In this document: in pieces, positions 1-5,775 of the stretch
Numbering within the stretch: the stretch's first letter is position 1
How the letters are laid out: each line of letters starts with the position of its first letter
NCBI GenBank assembly: GCA_015655165.1
Contig: JAATFN010000328.1
Coordinates: forward strand, 1 to 5,775
DNA length: 5,775 bases
Direction of reading: 5' to 3'
Origin: Betaproteobacteria bacterium
GTDB lineage: Bacteria > Pseudomonadota > Gammaproteobacteria > Burkholderiales > Burkholderiaceae_D
The notes under the pieces: generated by a model
Told to the model about the DNA's origin: nothing
The model's input: only the letters and a program-made list of their open reading frames with translations
The model's database searches: none
Translations under genes and position numbers: made by a program

Positions 1-260
1 TCAAAACCACCGCCTTGGATCATGAAATTACTGATGACACGATGGAAAATCGTACCATTGTAATGACCGTTTTTAACATAGCGCAGGAAGTTTTCTGCAG
101 ACTTGGGGGCGTTGGCTGTGTCGAGTTCGACCACAATGTCGCCTGCCGATGTTTTTAGTAACACTTGCGGCGCAGGTGCGGCTGTCACTATCGTGGCAGT
201 ACTCAATAAAACGATGGCGGTCAGGTGTTTGATGAAACGGTTAAACAGTGAATTAAACAT
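1..260 (-). CDS. ppiA: Periplasmic peptidyl-prolyl cis-trans isomerase, cyclophilin type (PpiA-like), 3' end missing
   Basis: Cyclophilins catalyse cis-trans isomerisation of Xaa-Pro peptide bonds during protein folding. The first 86 residues are visible; the C-terminal part lies beyond the left edge. Residues 1-28 form an export signal: a basic start ([12 protein letters not shown]), a hydrophobic core ([13 protein letters not shown]) and a likely cleavage site at TAA/APA. The mature part opens with [20 protein letters not shown] and reaches the signature [15 protein letters not shown] (72-86). Arg74, Phe79, Met80 and Gln82 match the active-site Arg55, Phe60, Met61 and Gln63 of human cyclophilin A, so the visible half of the site is intact. 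The ATG overlaps the stop of the upstream transpeptidase-like gene by one base (TGATG), and a weak GAAGG lies 12 nt upstream, so translation is probably coupled. The signal peptide favours the periplasmic PpiA form over cytoplasmic PpiB. Confidence 0.93.
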   Translation of the reverse strand, partial: MFNSLFNRFIKHLTAIVLLSTATIVTAAPAPQVLLKTSAGDIVVELDTANAPKSAENFLRYVKNGHYNGTIFHRVISNFMIQGGGF

Positions 261-1495
261 CAAGTGGCAGGGCCTTCAAAAATAATTTTCCAGTTGGAAC
301 CTTCTTTTTGCCAGTACATGCGCTTGCGCACAGTCGTTTTCTTTTTGGCAGAAGTTTCCATCGTAAGTGTGGTGACAATCATATCTTTCTGTCCGGGATA
401 ATGGAACAGGCTCAGATCACGTATTTTAATGTCATTGCCTATTCCGCGATACTGGCGCGAAATCCAGGCCGCACGGTTTTCACCACGATTAGAACGAAAT
501 TCCGGTGCATAATGCTCCTGCATTCTGGTTTCGTCACCAGTGGCAACAGTTTGTTGCCACTGGTCGATCAGATTATCAAAGGTCCGGCGTTCTTTTTCAA
601 GATCGTCTTGTTTGACGAATTCTAGATTCTCGCCAATCACAACCACTGTTTTACCGACTTCGGCAGTTGACAGGATGGTGCGTAAGTCTTGATTGGACAA
701 CACAATGCATCCGTCAGATGTTAAAGGCGGGCGACTGTATGTGTCAGATGCCGTACCATGCAACCAGATACCGTAACCGTCACGTTTATTATAACGGTCC
801 CAGTCATTCGGGTAGTTGATCGGCAATGCGCCGGGGCCATAAAAATCCGGTAATTTTGGGCCAGGAATACGCTCGTTGACGTAGTAAATCCCGACAGGGG
901 TACGCTGGTCGCCTTGTTTTGTCTTGAACGCCCCGAATTTGCCTTGCGAGATGTAATAGTCGGTCTGGAATTGCAGTTTGCCATCGATATTGTCATAGAC
1001 ATACAGGCGTGAACGCGCCACATCGATGACAAAGACGTTCTTGTATTCGGTACTGATATTTAATACGGCTTTGGGTATGAGTGCCCGATCCGGGCGCGCT
1101 TGAATGGACTGAATGCGCGCAGCCGCTTCTGCCATCAGATCCTTGATTTTGTCTTGCGGGCCATTGGTCATCGCACCAAAGGTCGTGACCGGATTGTTAT
1201 GCATCATCAGTAAATCACCACGTATCAAGTGGCCCAGACGGAACGTCGGGTAGGCAGCGACCAACAGATTTGCTTTGTCCAGTGACGCCTGTAACCTGTT
1301 CTCCCGAAGATCCTGATAGATCTGGATCAGGAGTTCTTCAGGATCCGGTTTGCGTAACTCAACCGATGCATTTTTGTTCGGTGGAATGGATGACGAGGAG
1401 GCGGTCGCCGACACGACCGTCAACGATGCTAGCAAGGCCAGTATGGTTTTGGCGGTCAGATGTTGCAACGACATGCTTGGCGGGCGTCGTTGCAT
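260..1495 (-). CDS. Exported L,D-transpeptidase/L,D-carboxypeptidase-like protein (YkuD domain) with C-terminal NTF2-like domain
   Basis: YkuD enzymes use a catalytic Cys on peptidoglycan stem peptides, forming 3-3 crosslinks, attaching proteins, or trimming tetrapeptides. The 411-residue product (numbered from ATG 1495) has a signal peptide with core [12 protein letters not shown] and likely cleavage after ATA (about residue 32). A helical, TPR-like stretch follows (about 51-97), then the YkuD domain (about 151-288), with conserved [15 protein letters not shown] (His246) and SDGC (Cys263). The His-to-Cys spacing of 17 fits the family. After the Cys it reads IVL where classical members have an Arg (IRL). 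The tail (about 300-410) is NTF2-like and resembles the tail of the upstream TPR protein. YkuD plus NTF2-like is the layout of Helicobacter Csd6 and Campylobacter Pgp2, which act as L,D-carboxypeptidases, so the reaction here is open. ATG 1495 is chosen because it overlaps the upstream stop (TAATG) and follows GGAAG. GTG 1528 and ATG 1474 are alternatives. Confidence 0.88.
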   Translation of the reverse strand: MQRRPPSMSLQHLTAKTILALLASLTVVSATASSSSIPPNKNASVELRKPDPEELLIQIYQDLRENRLQASLDKANLLVAAYPTFRLGHLIRGDLLMMHNNPVTTFGAMTNGPQDKIKDLMAEAAARIQSIQARPDRALIPKAVLNISTEYKNVFVIDVARSRLYVYDNIDGKLQFQTDYYISQGKFGAFKTKQGDQRTPVGIYYVNERIPGPKLPDFYGPGALPINYPNDWDRYNKRDGYGIWLHGTASDTYSRPPLTSDGCIVLSNQDLRTILSTAEVGKTVVVIGENLEFVKQDDLEKERRTFDNLIDQWQQTVATGDETRMQEHYAPEFRSNRGENRAAWISRQYRGIGNDIKIRDLSLFHYPGQKDMIVTTLTMETSAKKKTTVRKRMYWQKEGSNWKIIFEGPAT

Positions 1496-2718
1496 TATCT
1501 TCCGGCAATTTCTTGAACGATTAGCCACTTATTCCCAATTTTTTCTAATGTCAGTGTTTTGCGGCTGGTGACCGTTAGACGATTGGATGTGTACCCTTGA
1601 CGAAAACGTACAGTCGCTGTGTTTCCGTCTATACGTACAGTCGGTCCATTCACTTTAACTTCAATATGCCCCTTATCTTCGATACGTGCACGACGTTCTG
1701 CTGCCCATGCTTTTCTTGTTGCACCGCCAGGCGGTTTGAAATTGTCTGAATAATACCCCAAATAACCTTTAACATTCTGGTCAGTCCACGCTTTTGCCCA
1801 GCTGTTGATTGTTGCAAGAATCGCCGTTTCAGCTTGATTGTTACGTTCAGCTTTAGCCGGTTTCTCTTCCGGTTTCGCAACCGGTTTGGTTTCCGGTGCC
1901 TTTGCCTCTGGCACTTTAGGCGGTGTTGCAGCGGCAATTTTCACCGATTTTTCAGGTGATTTTATCTCAGGTGTTTTAACCTCAGGTGCTTTGGGTGGTG
2001 CCAAAACAGGTTTTTCAACTGGTACCGGGAGGATTTTTATCTCTGCTTGCTTGATTTCAGGTGCTTTGGGTACAGGAGCAATGGCAACCTGGGTTGGTTT
2101 TTCGACAGGTGTCGCCTCAGGGCGCCGAACCAATGCATAGTGAGGATTTGTGCCACCTGTCGTATTGCCGTGCAAAGACTGTACCAATACGAGTTTAGGT
2201 TGAGGTGCTTTGTTGTTAGGTTCGAGTTGCAATGCTTTATCATAGGCTTGACTCGCCATTTTGGCGTAGACGTCTCCCAGATTTTGCATGGCGGTCGCGT
2301 AAATCGGGTTGGTACGGATTGCCAAGTCAAGTGTTGCCCGTGCTTTTTCATACTCGCCACGTGCTGCATATAATACGGCGAGATTGTTGTATGGTTCTGG
2401 CAAATCAGGGAAGTCTTCGGTCAGTTTGCTAAATATGGCGATGGCTTCGGCAGATTTATTTTGCTCTGCCAGTATTAATCCTTTGATAAAACGCAGTTGT
2501 GCATCGTCTGGGTGCTTCGAGAGCACCACATTGGTCTTTTGTAGTGCTTCAGGATACTGCCCGGTCTGCATCAGTTGCGTGATGTCAGACGTTTCATCAG
2601 CATATGCAAGTGAGATGTAGAACACGAAGAGTAAGCAAGATAAAATAGCAGTCTTGCGCAACGAATATCGCGTCTTCCATACAGAGATATGTTGAAAGGC
2701 TGGGAGCAAGGTTTTCAT
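1495..2718 (-). CDS. Exported TPR protein with Pro/Lys-rich repeat linker and C-terminal NTF2-like domain
   Basis: No catalytic motif is visible; this looks like a periplasmic scaffold or binding protein. From ATG 2718 it has 407 residues. A long basic start precedes the hydrophobic core TAILSCLLFVFYISLAYA, with likely cleavage at AYA/DE (about residue 40); if uncleaved it would be a membrane anchor. About 43-139 hold three TPR-like helix pairs (for example PYNNLAVLYAARGEYEKA). A fourth, NLGDVYAKMASQAYDKAL, lacks several residues between its helices. About 195-292 is a Pro/Lys/Glu linker of five-residue units such as PKAPE, VKTPE, IKSPE. The end (about 297-407) is NTF2-like, with W-x3-W, Y-x3-F, RKAW and KWLIVQEI, like the tail of the next gene. 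It is the first gene of the leftward unit and overlaps the transpeptidase-like gene by one base. No Shine-Dalgarno is clear. TTG 2733 and TTG 2661 are alternative starts, the latter giving a short standard signal peptide. Confidence 0.8.
   Translation of the reverse strand: MKTLLPAFQHISVWKTRYSLRKTAILSCLLFVFYISLAYADETSDITQLMQTGQYPEALQKTNVVLSKHPDDAQLRFIKGLILAEQNKSAEAIAIFSKLTEDFPDLPEPYNNLAVLYAARGEYEKARATLDLAIRTNPIYATAMQNLGDVYAKMASQAYDKALQLEPNNKAPQPKLVLVQSLHGNTTGGTNPHYALVRRPEATPVEKPTQVAIAPVPKAPEIKQAEIKILPVPVEKPVLAPPKAPEVKTPEIKSPEKSVKIAAATPPKVPEAKAPETKPVAKPEEKPAKAERNNQAETAILATINSWAKAWTDQNVKGYLGYYSDNFKPPGGATRKAWAAERRARIEDKGHIEVKVNGPTVRIDGNTATVRFRQGYTSNRLTVTSRKTLTLEKIGNKWLIVQEIAGR
1885..2070 (-). 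repeat. Degenerate 15-bp tandem repeat encoding the Pro/Lys linker
   Basis: On the plus strand, units beginning TCAGGTG start at 1952, 1967 and 1982, exactly 15 bp apart. An identical 15-mer, TCAGGTGCTTTGGGT, occurs at 1982-1996 and again at 2057-2071. More diverged units lie at about 1885-1920. Each unit encodes five residues on the minus strand (PKAPE, VKTPE, IKSPE, then PKVPE, AKAPE). The unit is a multiple of three, so gain or loss of copies would keep the reading frame and change only linker length. Confidence 0.75.
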
Positions 2719-2774
2719 CAATGCTATACTCAAGCGAAAAATGTCATTTTATCAAAGAAGTATCCCAAAACTTG

Positions 2775-2802
2775 TTGTATTCATGTTGTCTCCAATTATA
2801 AA
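2775..2802 (+). promoter_or_regulatory. Candidate sigma-70 promoter for cysS
   Basis: A good -10 box, TATAAA (2797-2802), lies 16 nt after a weak -35, TTGTAT (2775-2780). Transcription would start near 2809, leaving a leader of about 94 nt before the cysS ATG, enough to contain the candidate leader frame. The -35 matches only three of six positions, so this is a pattern match only. Confidence 0.35.
2795..2800 (-). promoter_or_regulatory. Candidate -10 box for the leftward TPR/transpeptidase/ppiA unit
   Basis: Read on the minus strand, 2800-2795 is a perfect TATAAT. No good -35 is seen 16-18 nt upstream, where the sequence is an A-run. It shares most of its bases with the plus-strand -10 candidate, so the two directions may compete for RNA polymerase. 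It would give a leader of about 70 nt before ATG 2718. Confidence 0.3.
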
Positions 2803-2831
2803 CGGAGCAGGTAGAGATTTTTTTGATAAAA

Positions 2832-2906
2832 ATGCGTTACGGCAAATTGTTGCCTATCCGGATTGCGGCAAACTCCTGTAAGTACACACTGTTTTTCCAT
2901 TTATGA
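2832..2906 (+). CDS. Candidate 24-residue leader peptide overlapping the cysS start
   Basis: The frame starts at ATG 2832 and reads [20 protein letters not shown] then FFHL. Its TGA (2904-2906) overlaps the cysS ATG (2903-2905) as ATGA. It holds one Cys codon (TGT 2877-2879), nine codons before the stop. cysS has no visible Shine-Dalgarno of its own, so ribosomes finishing this frame could restart on cysS. Its own ribosome site is weak: AGGTAGAG (2809-2816) is 15 nt from the ATG but only 6 nt from an in-frame TTG at 2823, which would give 27 residues. It resembles no protein I know. A frame this short could be open by chance, so existence is uncertain and any role in regulation is inference. 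Confidence 0.3.
   Translation: MRYGKLLPIRIAANSCKYTLFFHL
2841..2871 (+). promoter_or_regulatory. Mutually exclusive short hairpins in the cysS leader
   Basis: GGCAA (2841-2845) can pair with TTGCC (2850-2854) across a 4-nt loop. The same TTGCC can instead pair with a second GGCAA (2867-2871) across a 12-nt loop that contains the perfect palindrome ATCCGGAT (2856-2863). Only one can form at a time. Stems are just 5 bp and neither is followed by a T-run, so a classical intrinsic attenuator is not seen. The segments lie inside the candidate leader frame. Confidence 0.25.
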
Positions 2907-4306
2907 GTAATCTTAAAATCTATAACACGTTAGCGCGTGAAAAGCAGACTTTTTCTCCGATTAATCCGGGTAAGGTTGGCCTCTATGTATGTGGTATGAC
3001 AGTTTATGATTATTGCCATGTCGGGCATGCCCGTGTCATGGTGGTATTCGATATGGTGCAGCGCTGGCTACGTGCATCGGGTTATGCAGTGACGTATGTG
3101 CGCAATATTACCGATATCGACGATAAAATTATCGCGCGCGCGCAGCAAAACAAAGAATCGATCAGCCAGTTGACACAGCGTTTCATTGTGGCAATGGACG
3201 AGGATGCCGCCGCTTTGGGAGTACAAAAGCCGGATTACCAGCCGCGTGCGACCAATTATGTACCGCAAATGCTTTCCCTGATCGGGCAATTAAATAAAAA
3301 TGGCCTGGCCTATAAGGCAGTTGATGGGGATGTGAATTATTCAGTGCGTAAATTCCCCGGTTACGGCAAATTGTCCGGTAAATCGTTGGACGATTTGCGT
3401 GCAGGTGAACGTGTCGATGTCAATTCCGGTAAGCAGGATCCTTTGGATTTTGTATTATGGAAAGCCGCAAAAGAGAGCGAGCCTGCAGAAGTAAAGTGGG
3501 ATTCGCCTTGGGGAAAAGGGCGTCCCGGCTGGCATATTGAATGTTCGGCCATGTCTTGTGATTTGCTGGGTGAATGTTTCGATATCCATGGCGGCGGGCA
3601 GGATTTGCAGTTCCCGCATCATGAAAACGAAATTGCCCAGTCAGAAGGTGCGCATCGGCATACGTTTGTCAATTACTGGATGCATAACGGTTTTGTACGT
3701 GTGGACAATGAAAAAATGTCCAAGTCACTCGGTAATTTCTTTACAATTCGTGATGTATTGAAGAAGTATGATCCCGAAGTCATGCGCTTTTTCATTCTGC
3801 GTGCACACTATCGTAGTCCATTGAATTATTCGGATGCCCATTTGGATGATGCACAACAGGCATTAACCCGTCTGTATACAGCATTGAATAATGTGCCCGG
3901 TGCATTAGACGAGCCAATTGACAGACAAAGTGTGTATTTCAAGCGTTTTGCCGAGGCAATGGATGACGACTTCAATACGCCGGTGGCGATCGCAGTTTTA
4001 TTTGATCTGGCCGTAATGGTGAATAAAACTAAATCGAGCACAATGGCTGCGCAATTGAGAGCATTAGGGAGTATTATTGGTCTCCTTGAACGTACCCCGA
4101 CAGATTACCTGAAAGGGCGTACTGCACAGGTACAGGCTGCAAACGCCTATACCGAAGCACAGATACAAGATAAAATCGCGGCCCGCGCGGCCGCCAAAAA
4201 AGCAAAAGACTTTGCCCTGGCTGACAGTATCCGTCGTGAACTGACTGAAGCCGGTATTGTCCTTGAAGATAAACCAGGCGGCCAGACTGAATGGCGAAGA
4301 GGTTGA
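2903..4306 (+). CDS. cysS: Cysteinyl-tRNA synthetase
   Basis: This class I synthetase activates cysteine with ATP and loads it onto tRNA-Cys in the cytoplasm. The 467-residue product is complete; E. coli CysS has 461. The catalytic domain starts with [11 protein letters not shown], and the HIGH motif appears as HVGH (39-42). The zinc ligands that give cysteine specificity are visible as Cys30, Cys214 (GWHIEC), His239 and Glu243 (FPHHENE). [12 protein letters not shown] and KMSKS (271-275) are intact. The helical C-terminal half contains MDDDFNTP and ends ITEL-like helices then [17 protein letters not shown], as in E. coli. ATG 2903 is the first possible start because an in-frame stop lies at 2879-2881. 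It has no recognisable Shine-Dalgarno; the 20 nt upstream are mostly pyrimidine and T-rich. It is followed after 4 nt by the glycosylase gene, so the two are probably one mRNA. Confidence 0.97.
   Translation: MSNLKIYNTLAREKQTFSPINPGKVGLYVCGMTVYDYCHVGHARVMVVFDMVQRWLRASGYAVTYVRNITDIDDKIIARAQQNKESISQLTQRFIVAMDEDAAALGVQKPDYQPRATNYVPQMLSLIGQLNKNGLAYKAVDGDVNYSVRKFPGYGKLSGKSLDDLRAGERVDVNSGKQDPLDFVLWKAAKESEPAEVKWDSPWGKGRPGWHIECSAMSCDLLGECFDIHGGGQDLQFPHHENEIAQSEGAHRHTFVNYWMHNGFVRVDNEKMSKSLGNFFTIRDVLKKYDPEVMRFFILRAHYRSPLNYSDAHLDDAQQALTRLYTALNNVPGALDEPIDRQSVYFKRFAEAMDDDFNTPVAIAVLFDLAVMVNKTKSSTMAAQLRALGSIIGLLERTPTDYLKGRTAQVQAANAYTEAQIQDKIAARAAAKKAKDFALADSIRRELTEAGIVLEDKPGGQTEWRRG
4299..4302 (+). promoter_or_regulatory. 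Ribosome binding site fixing the glycosylase start
   Basis: GAGG lies inside the last codons of cysS, 8 nt before ATG 4311. The same reading frame extends upstream to 4257 within cysS, but those starts lack such a site, so this one decides the start. Confidence 0.7.
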
Positions 4307-4310
4307 TTTT

Positions 4311-4958
4311 ATGAAAAAAATAGCAGTAATCGCAGCACATGATTTACCAGCGTACTGGGAAAATGCCAAGGCAGAGTTAATGGATCGCGACCGCATCATG
4401 CGTAAGCTGATCCCCCAATTTGGTGATTTGCAATTAACAGCACGCAACGATGCCTTCACAACGTTGGCGCGTTCTATTATCAGCCAGCAAATTTCGACCG
4501 CAGCGGCAGATGCAATCTGGCAACGTTTTTTGGAGACCTGTCCTAAATGTGCGCCGGCACAAGTCTTGCGTGTTGGTGGCGATGCACTGAAAGTGTGTGG
4601 CTTATCCAAACGTAAAGCGGAGTATTTGCTGGATTTGGCGACCCACTTCAAGGCTAAAACCGTGCATCCGGACAAATGGATGGATATGGATGATGAAGAT
4701 GTCATCGCTGAAATGGTGCGTATTCGTGGTATCGGACGCTGGACAGCAGAGATGTTTTTGATATTTAATCTGCTTCGGCCAAATATTTTGCCACTGGATG
4801 ATCTGGGGTTATTAAAAGGTATCAGTATCAATTATTTTTCCGGGGAACCAGTCTCGCGCAGTGATGCACGCGAGGTTTCAGCAAATTGGGAGCCTTGGCG
4901 TACCGTTGCTACATGGTATTTGTGGCGTAGTCTGGAAAATACGTTATCCGCACATTAA
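4311..4958 (+). CDS. DNA-3-methyladenine glycosylase, AlkA-like HhH-GPD family
   Basis: Enzymes of this family cut alkylated purines such as 3-methyladenine from DNA, opening base-excision repair. The product has 215 residues. LARSIISQQIS (52-62) is the usual start of the HhH-GPD fold, followed by GLSKRKAEYLLDLA. The helix-hairpin-helix is VRIRGIGRWTAEMFL (136-150), and the catalytic Asp is Asp164, the second Asp of LPLDDLGL, matching Asp238 of E. coli AlkA. WEPWRTVATWYLWR (193-206) matches the AlkA ending. No Cys cluster for an iron-sulphur site is present, which argues against MutY or Nth. It lacks the extra N-terminal domain of E. coli AlkA (282 residues) and is closer in size to short AlkA/Mag1-type enzymes. 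It follows cysS by 4 nt. No inducible ada-type control is visible. The symbol is left blank because several subfamilies share this architecture. Confidence 0.92.
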   Translation: MKKIAVIAAHDLPAYWENAKAELMDRDRIMRKLIPQFGDLQLTARNDAFTTLARSIISQQISTAAADAIWQRFLETCPKCAPAQVLRVGGDALKVCGLSKRKAEYLLDLATHFKAKTVHPDKWMDMDDEDVIAEMVRIRGIGRWTAEMFLIFNLLRPNILPLDDLGLLKGISINYFSGEPVSRSDAREVSANWEPWRTVATWYLWRSLENTLSAH

Positions 4959-4992
4959 GTATGTCGTGTAATGCGTCAATCGGGTAATCGGC

Positions 4993-5001
4993 TGGTATAC
5001 T
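4993..5001 (+). promoter_or_regulatory. Candidate extended -10 promoter for accA
   Basis: TGGTATACT combines the extended -10 TG (4993-4994) with TATACT (4996-5001), five of six matches to the consensus. The hexamer 17 nt upstream, GCGTCA, is a poor -35, which an extended -10 can tolerate. Transcription would start near 5008, giving a leader of about 50 nt. Read-through from the cysS unit is also possible, since no terminator is seen in the 101-bp gap. Confidence 0.45.
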
Positions 5002-5049
5002 AGCGGGCGGTGTAGTGCGGTTTATTTCGCATAACGCCATGTCTATAAA

Positions 5050-5054
5050 AAGGA
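5050..5054 (+). promoter_or_regulatory. Ribosome binding site of accA
   Basis: AAGGA, within an AAAAAGGA run, lies 5 nt before ATG 5060. It decides between that start and the in-frame ATG at 5039, which has no such site upstream. Confidence 0.75.
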
Positions 5055-5059
5055 ATACG

Positions 5060-5775
5060 ATGAGTAAATCGACAACGACTTTTCTTGGCTTCGAGCAGCC
5101 TATTGCCGAACTCGATGCAAAAATTGAAGAGTTGCGTTTCGTCCAGGATGACTCGGCTGTAGATATCTCGGAAGAGATCGAGCGTCTGGCAAAGAAAAGT
5201 CAGCAACTGACTAAAGATATTTATGCCAAGTTAACACCTTGGCAGGTTTCACAAATTGCACGTCATCCACAACGTCCTTACACGATGGATTACGTCAACG
5301 AGATTTTTACCGATTTCCATGAATTGCATGGTGATCGTACATTCGCGGATGACCAGTCGATTGTTGGAGGTCTGGCACGTTTTAATGGCCAATCCTGCAT
5401 GGTGATCGGCCATCAAAAGGGGCGTGATACCAAGGAACGGGCGATGCGTAACTTTGGTATGCCTAAACCAGAAGGCTATCGAAAGGCAATGCGTCTGATG
5501 AAAGTTGCCGAGAAATTCGGTCTGCCAATCTTTACATTTGTCGATACGCCAGGGGCGTTCCCCGGTATTGATGCGGAAGAGCGTGGTCAATCCGAGGCGA
5601 TCGGTCATAATTTGTATGTCATGGCAGAACTGAAAGTACCATTGATTGCCACGATCATTGGCGAAGGTGGTTCGGGTGGCGCATTGGCAATTGCTGTGGG
5701 CGACTCTGTATTGATGTTGCAATACGCAACCTACTCGGTGATATCACCAGAAGGCTGTGCTTCCATTTTGTGGAA
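5060..5775 (+). CDS. accA: Acetyl-CoA carboxylase carboxyltransferase subunit alpha, 3' end missing
   Basis: AccA and AccD form the cytoplasmic carboxyltransferase that moves the carboxyl group from carboxybiotin (on AccB) to acetyl-CoA, making malonyl-CoA for fatty acid synthesis. The first 238 residues are visible out of about 320 usual for the family; the frame is open to the right edge. The N-terminus [19 protein letters not shown] and the following charged helices are typical. [14 protein letters not shown] (66-79), ELHGDR (88-93), [11 protein letters not shown] (117-127), [16 protein letters not shown] (132-147), VDTPGAFPG (161-169) and [10 protein letters not shown] (201-210) are the conserved crotonase-fold blocks; the glycines of the last belong to the oxyanion-hole region. 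No truncation or frameshift appears in the visible part. It lies 101 bp after the glycosylase gene with its own candidate promoter and a good ribosome site. An in-frame ATG at 5039 would add seven residues but is less likely. Confidence 0.97.
   Translation, partial: MSKSTTTFLGFEQPIAELDAKIEELRFVQDDSAVDISEEIERLAKKSQQLTKDIYAKLTPWQVSQIARHPQRPYTMDYVNEIFTDFHELHGDRTFADDQSIVGGLARFNGQSCMVIGHQKGRDTKERAMRNFGMPKPEGYRKAMRLMKVAEKFGLPIFTFVDTPGAFPGIDAEERGQSEAIGHNLYVMAELKVPLIATIIGEGGSGGALAIAVGDSVLMLQYATYSVISPEGCASILW

Larger units (their letters stand above)
2719..2902. other. Divergent intergenic region between the envelope unit and cysS
   Basis: This AT-rich 184-bp stretch separates the leftward TPR gene from the rightward cysS. 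It must hold the promoters for both units. It contains an ATTATAAA element readable as a -10 box on either strand, a T-rich/A-rich tract at about 2817-2831, a small candidate leader open frame starting at 2832, and short complementary segments at 2841-2871. No terminator is expected between divergent genes and none is seen. Confidence 0.8.

Noticed and set aside
1496..1528. GTG 1528 as start of the transpeptidase-like gene
   Set aside because: It would overlap the TPR gene by 34 bp and add a basic segment before the signal peptide; the TAATG start at 1495 is simpler and parallels the next junction.
1838..2140. Gly/Ala/Ser-rich plus-strand frame opposite the TPR protein linker
   Set aside because: Its repeats are the complement of the Pro/Lys linker repeats; the minus-strand frame has signal peptide, TPR and NTF2-like domains, so this one is a shadow.
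4064..4831. Long open frame on the minus strand, opposite cysS and the glycosylase gene
   Set aside because: It lies wholly antisense to two well-supported genes, has no recognisable domain, and its composition is what a shadow frame would give.
4944..4952. DnaA-box-like TTATCCGCA
   Set aside because: A single near match inside the glycosylase coding end, with no further boxes or AT-rich unwinding region; no support for an origin.
4960..5003. Two tiny frames (8 and 10 codons) between the glycosylase gene and accA
   Set aside because: Very short, without ribosome sites, and they lie upstream of or across the candidate accA promoter, so they would not be in that transcript.
5016..5031. Hairpin TGCG/CGCA upstream of accA as a terminator
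   Set aside because: The stem is only 4 bp with an 8-nt AT loop and no T-run follows it.
5039..5059. Alternative accA start at ATG 5039
   Set aside because: It is in frame, but has no ribosome site, and the AAGGA used by ATG 5060 would fall inside it.

Overview
The window looks like ordinary chromosome from a betaproteobacterium. The cysS, alkA-type glycosylase, accA order and the close match of the AccA and CysS sequences to what I remember of Burkholderiales point to that order, possibly Oxalobacteraceae. Base composition by eye is near or just below 50% GC, low for the group. The taxonomic call rests on memory of family sequences and gene order, not on a search. I see no transposase, phage gene, tRNA, rRNA or CRISPR array.

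Two divergent transcription units leave a 184-bp intergenic region (2719-2902). Leftward (minus strand) runs a three-gene envelope unit: an exported TPR protein with a Pro/Lys linker and an NTF2-like tail, then an exported YkuD-type L,D-transpeptidase-like protein that also ends in an NTF2-like domain, then an exported cyclophilin (cut by the left edge). The three genes overlap by single bases (TAATG, then TGATG), so they are very probably translationally coupled and act together in the periplasm, most likely on peptidoglycan.

Rightward (plus strand) runs a housekeeping unit: cysS (cysteinyl-tRNA synthetase), then 4 nt later an HhH-GPD DNA-3-methyladenine glycosylase, then after a 101-bp gap with its own candidate extended -10 promoter, accA (acetyl-CoA carboxylase carboxyltransferase alpha), which runs off the right edge.

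The most interesting unexplained structure is in the cysS leader. cysS has no visible Shine-Dalgarno sequence, but a 24-codon open frame at 2832-2906 contains a Cys codon, ends in a stop that overlaps the cysS ATG (ATGA), and covers three short complementary segments that could form mutually exclusive hairpins. This is a candidate leader peptide for cysS. It is short and could be chance. A second oddity is the 15-bp tandem repeat coding for the TPR protein's linker.
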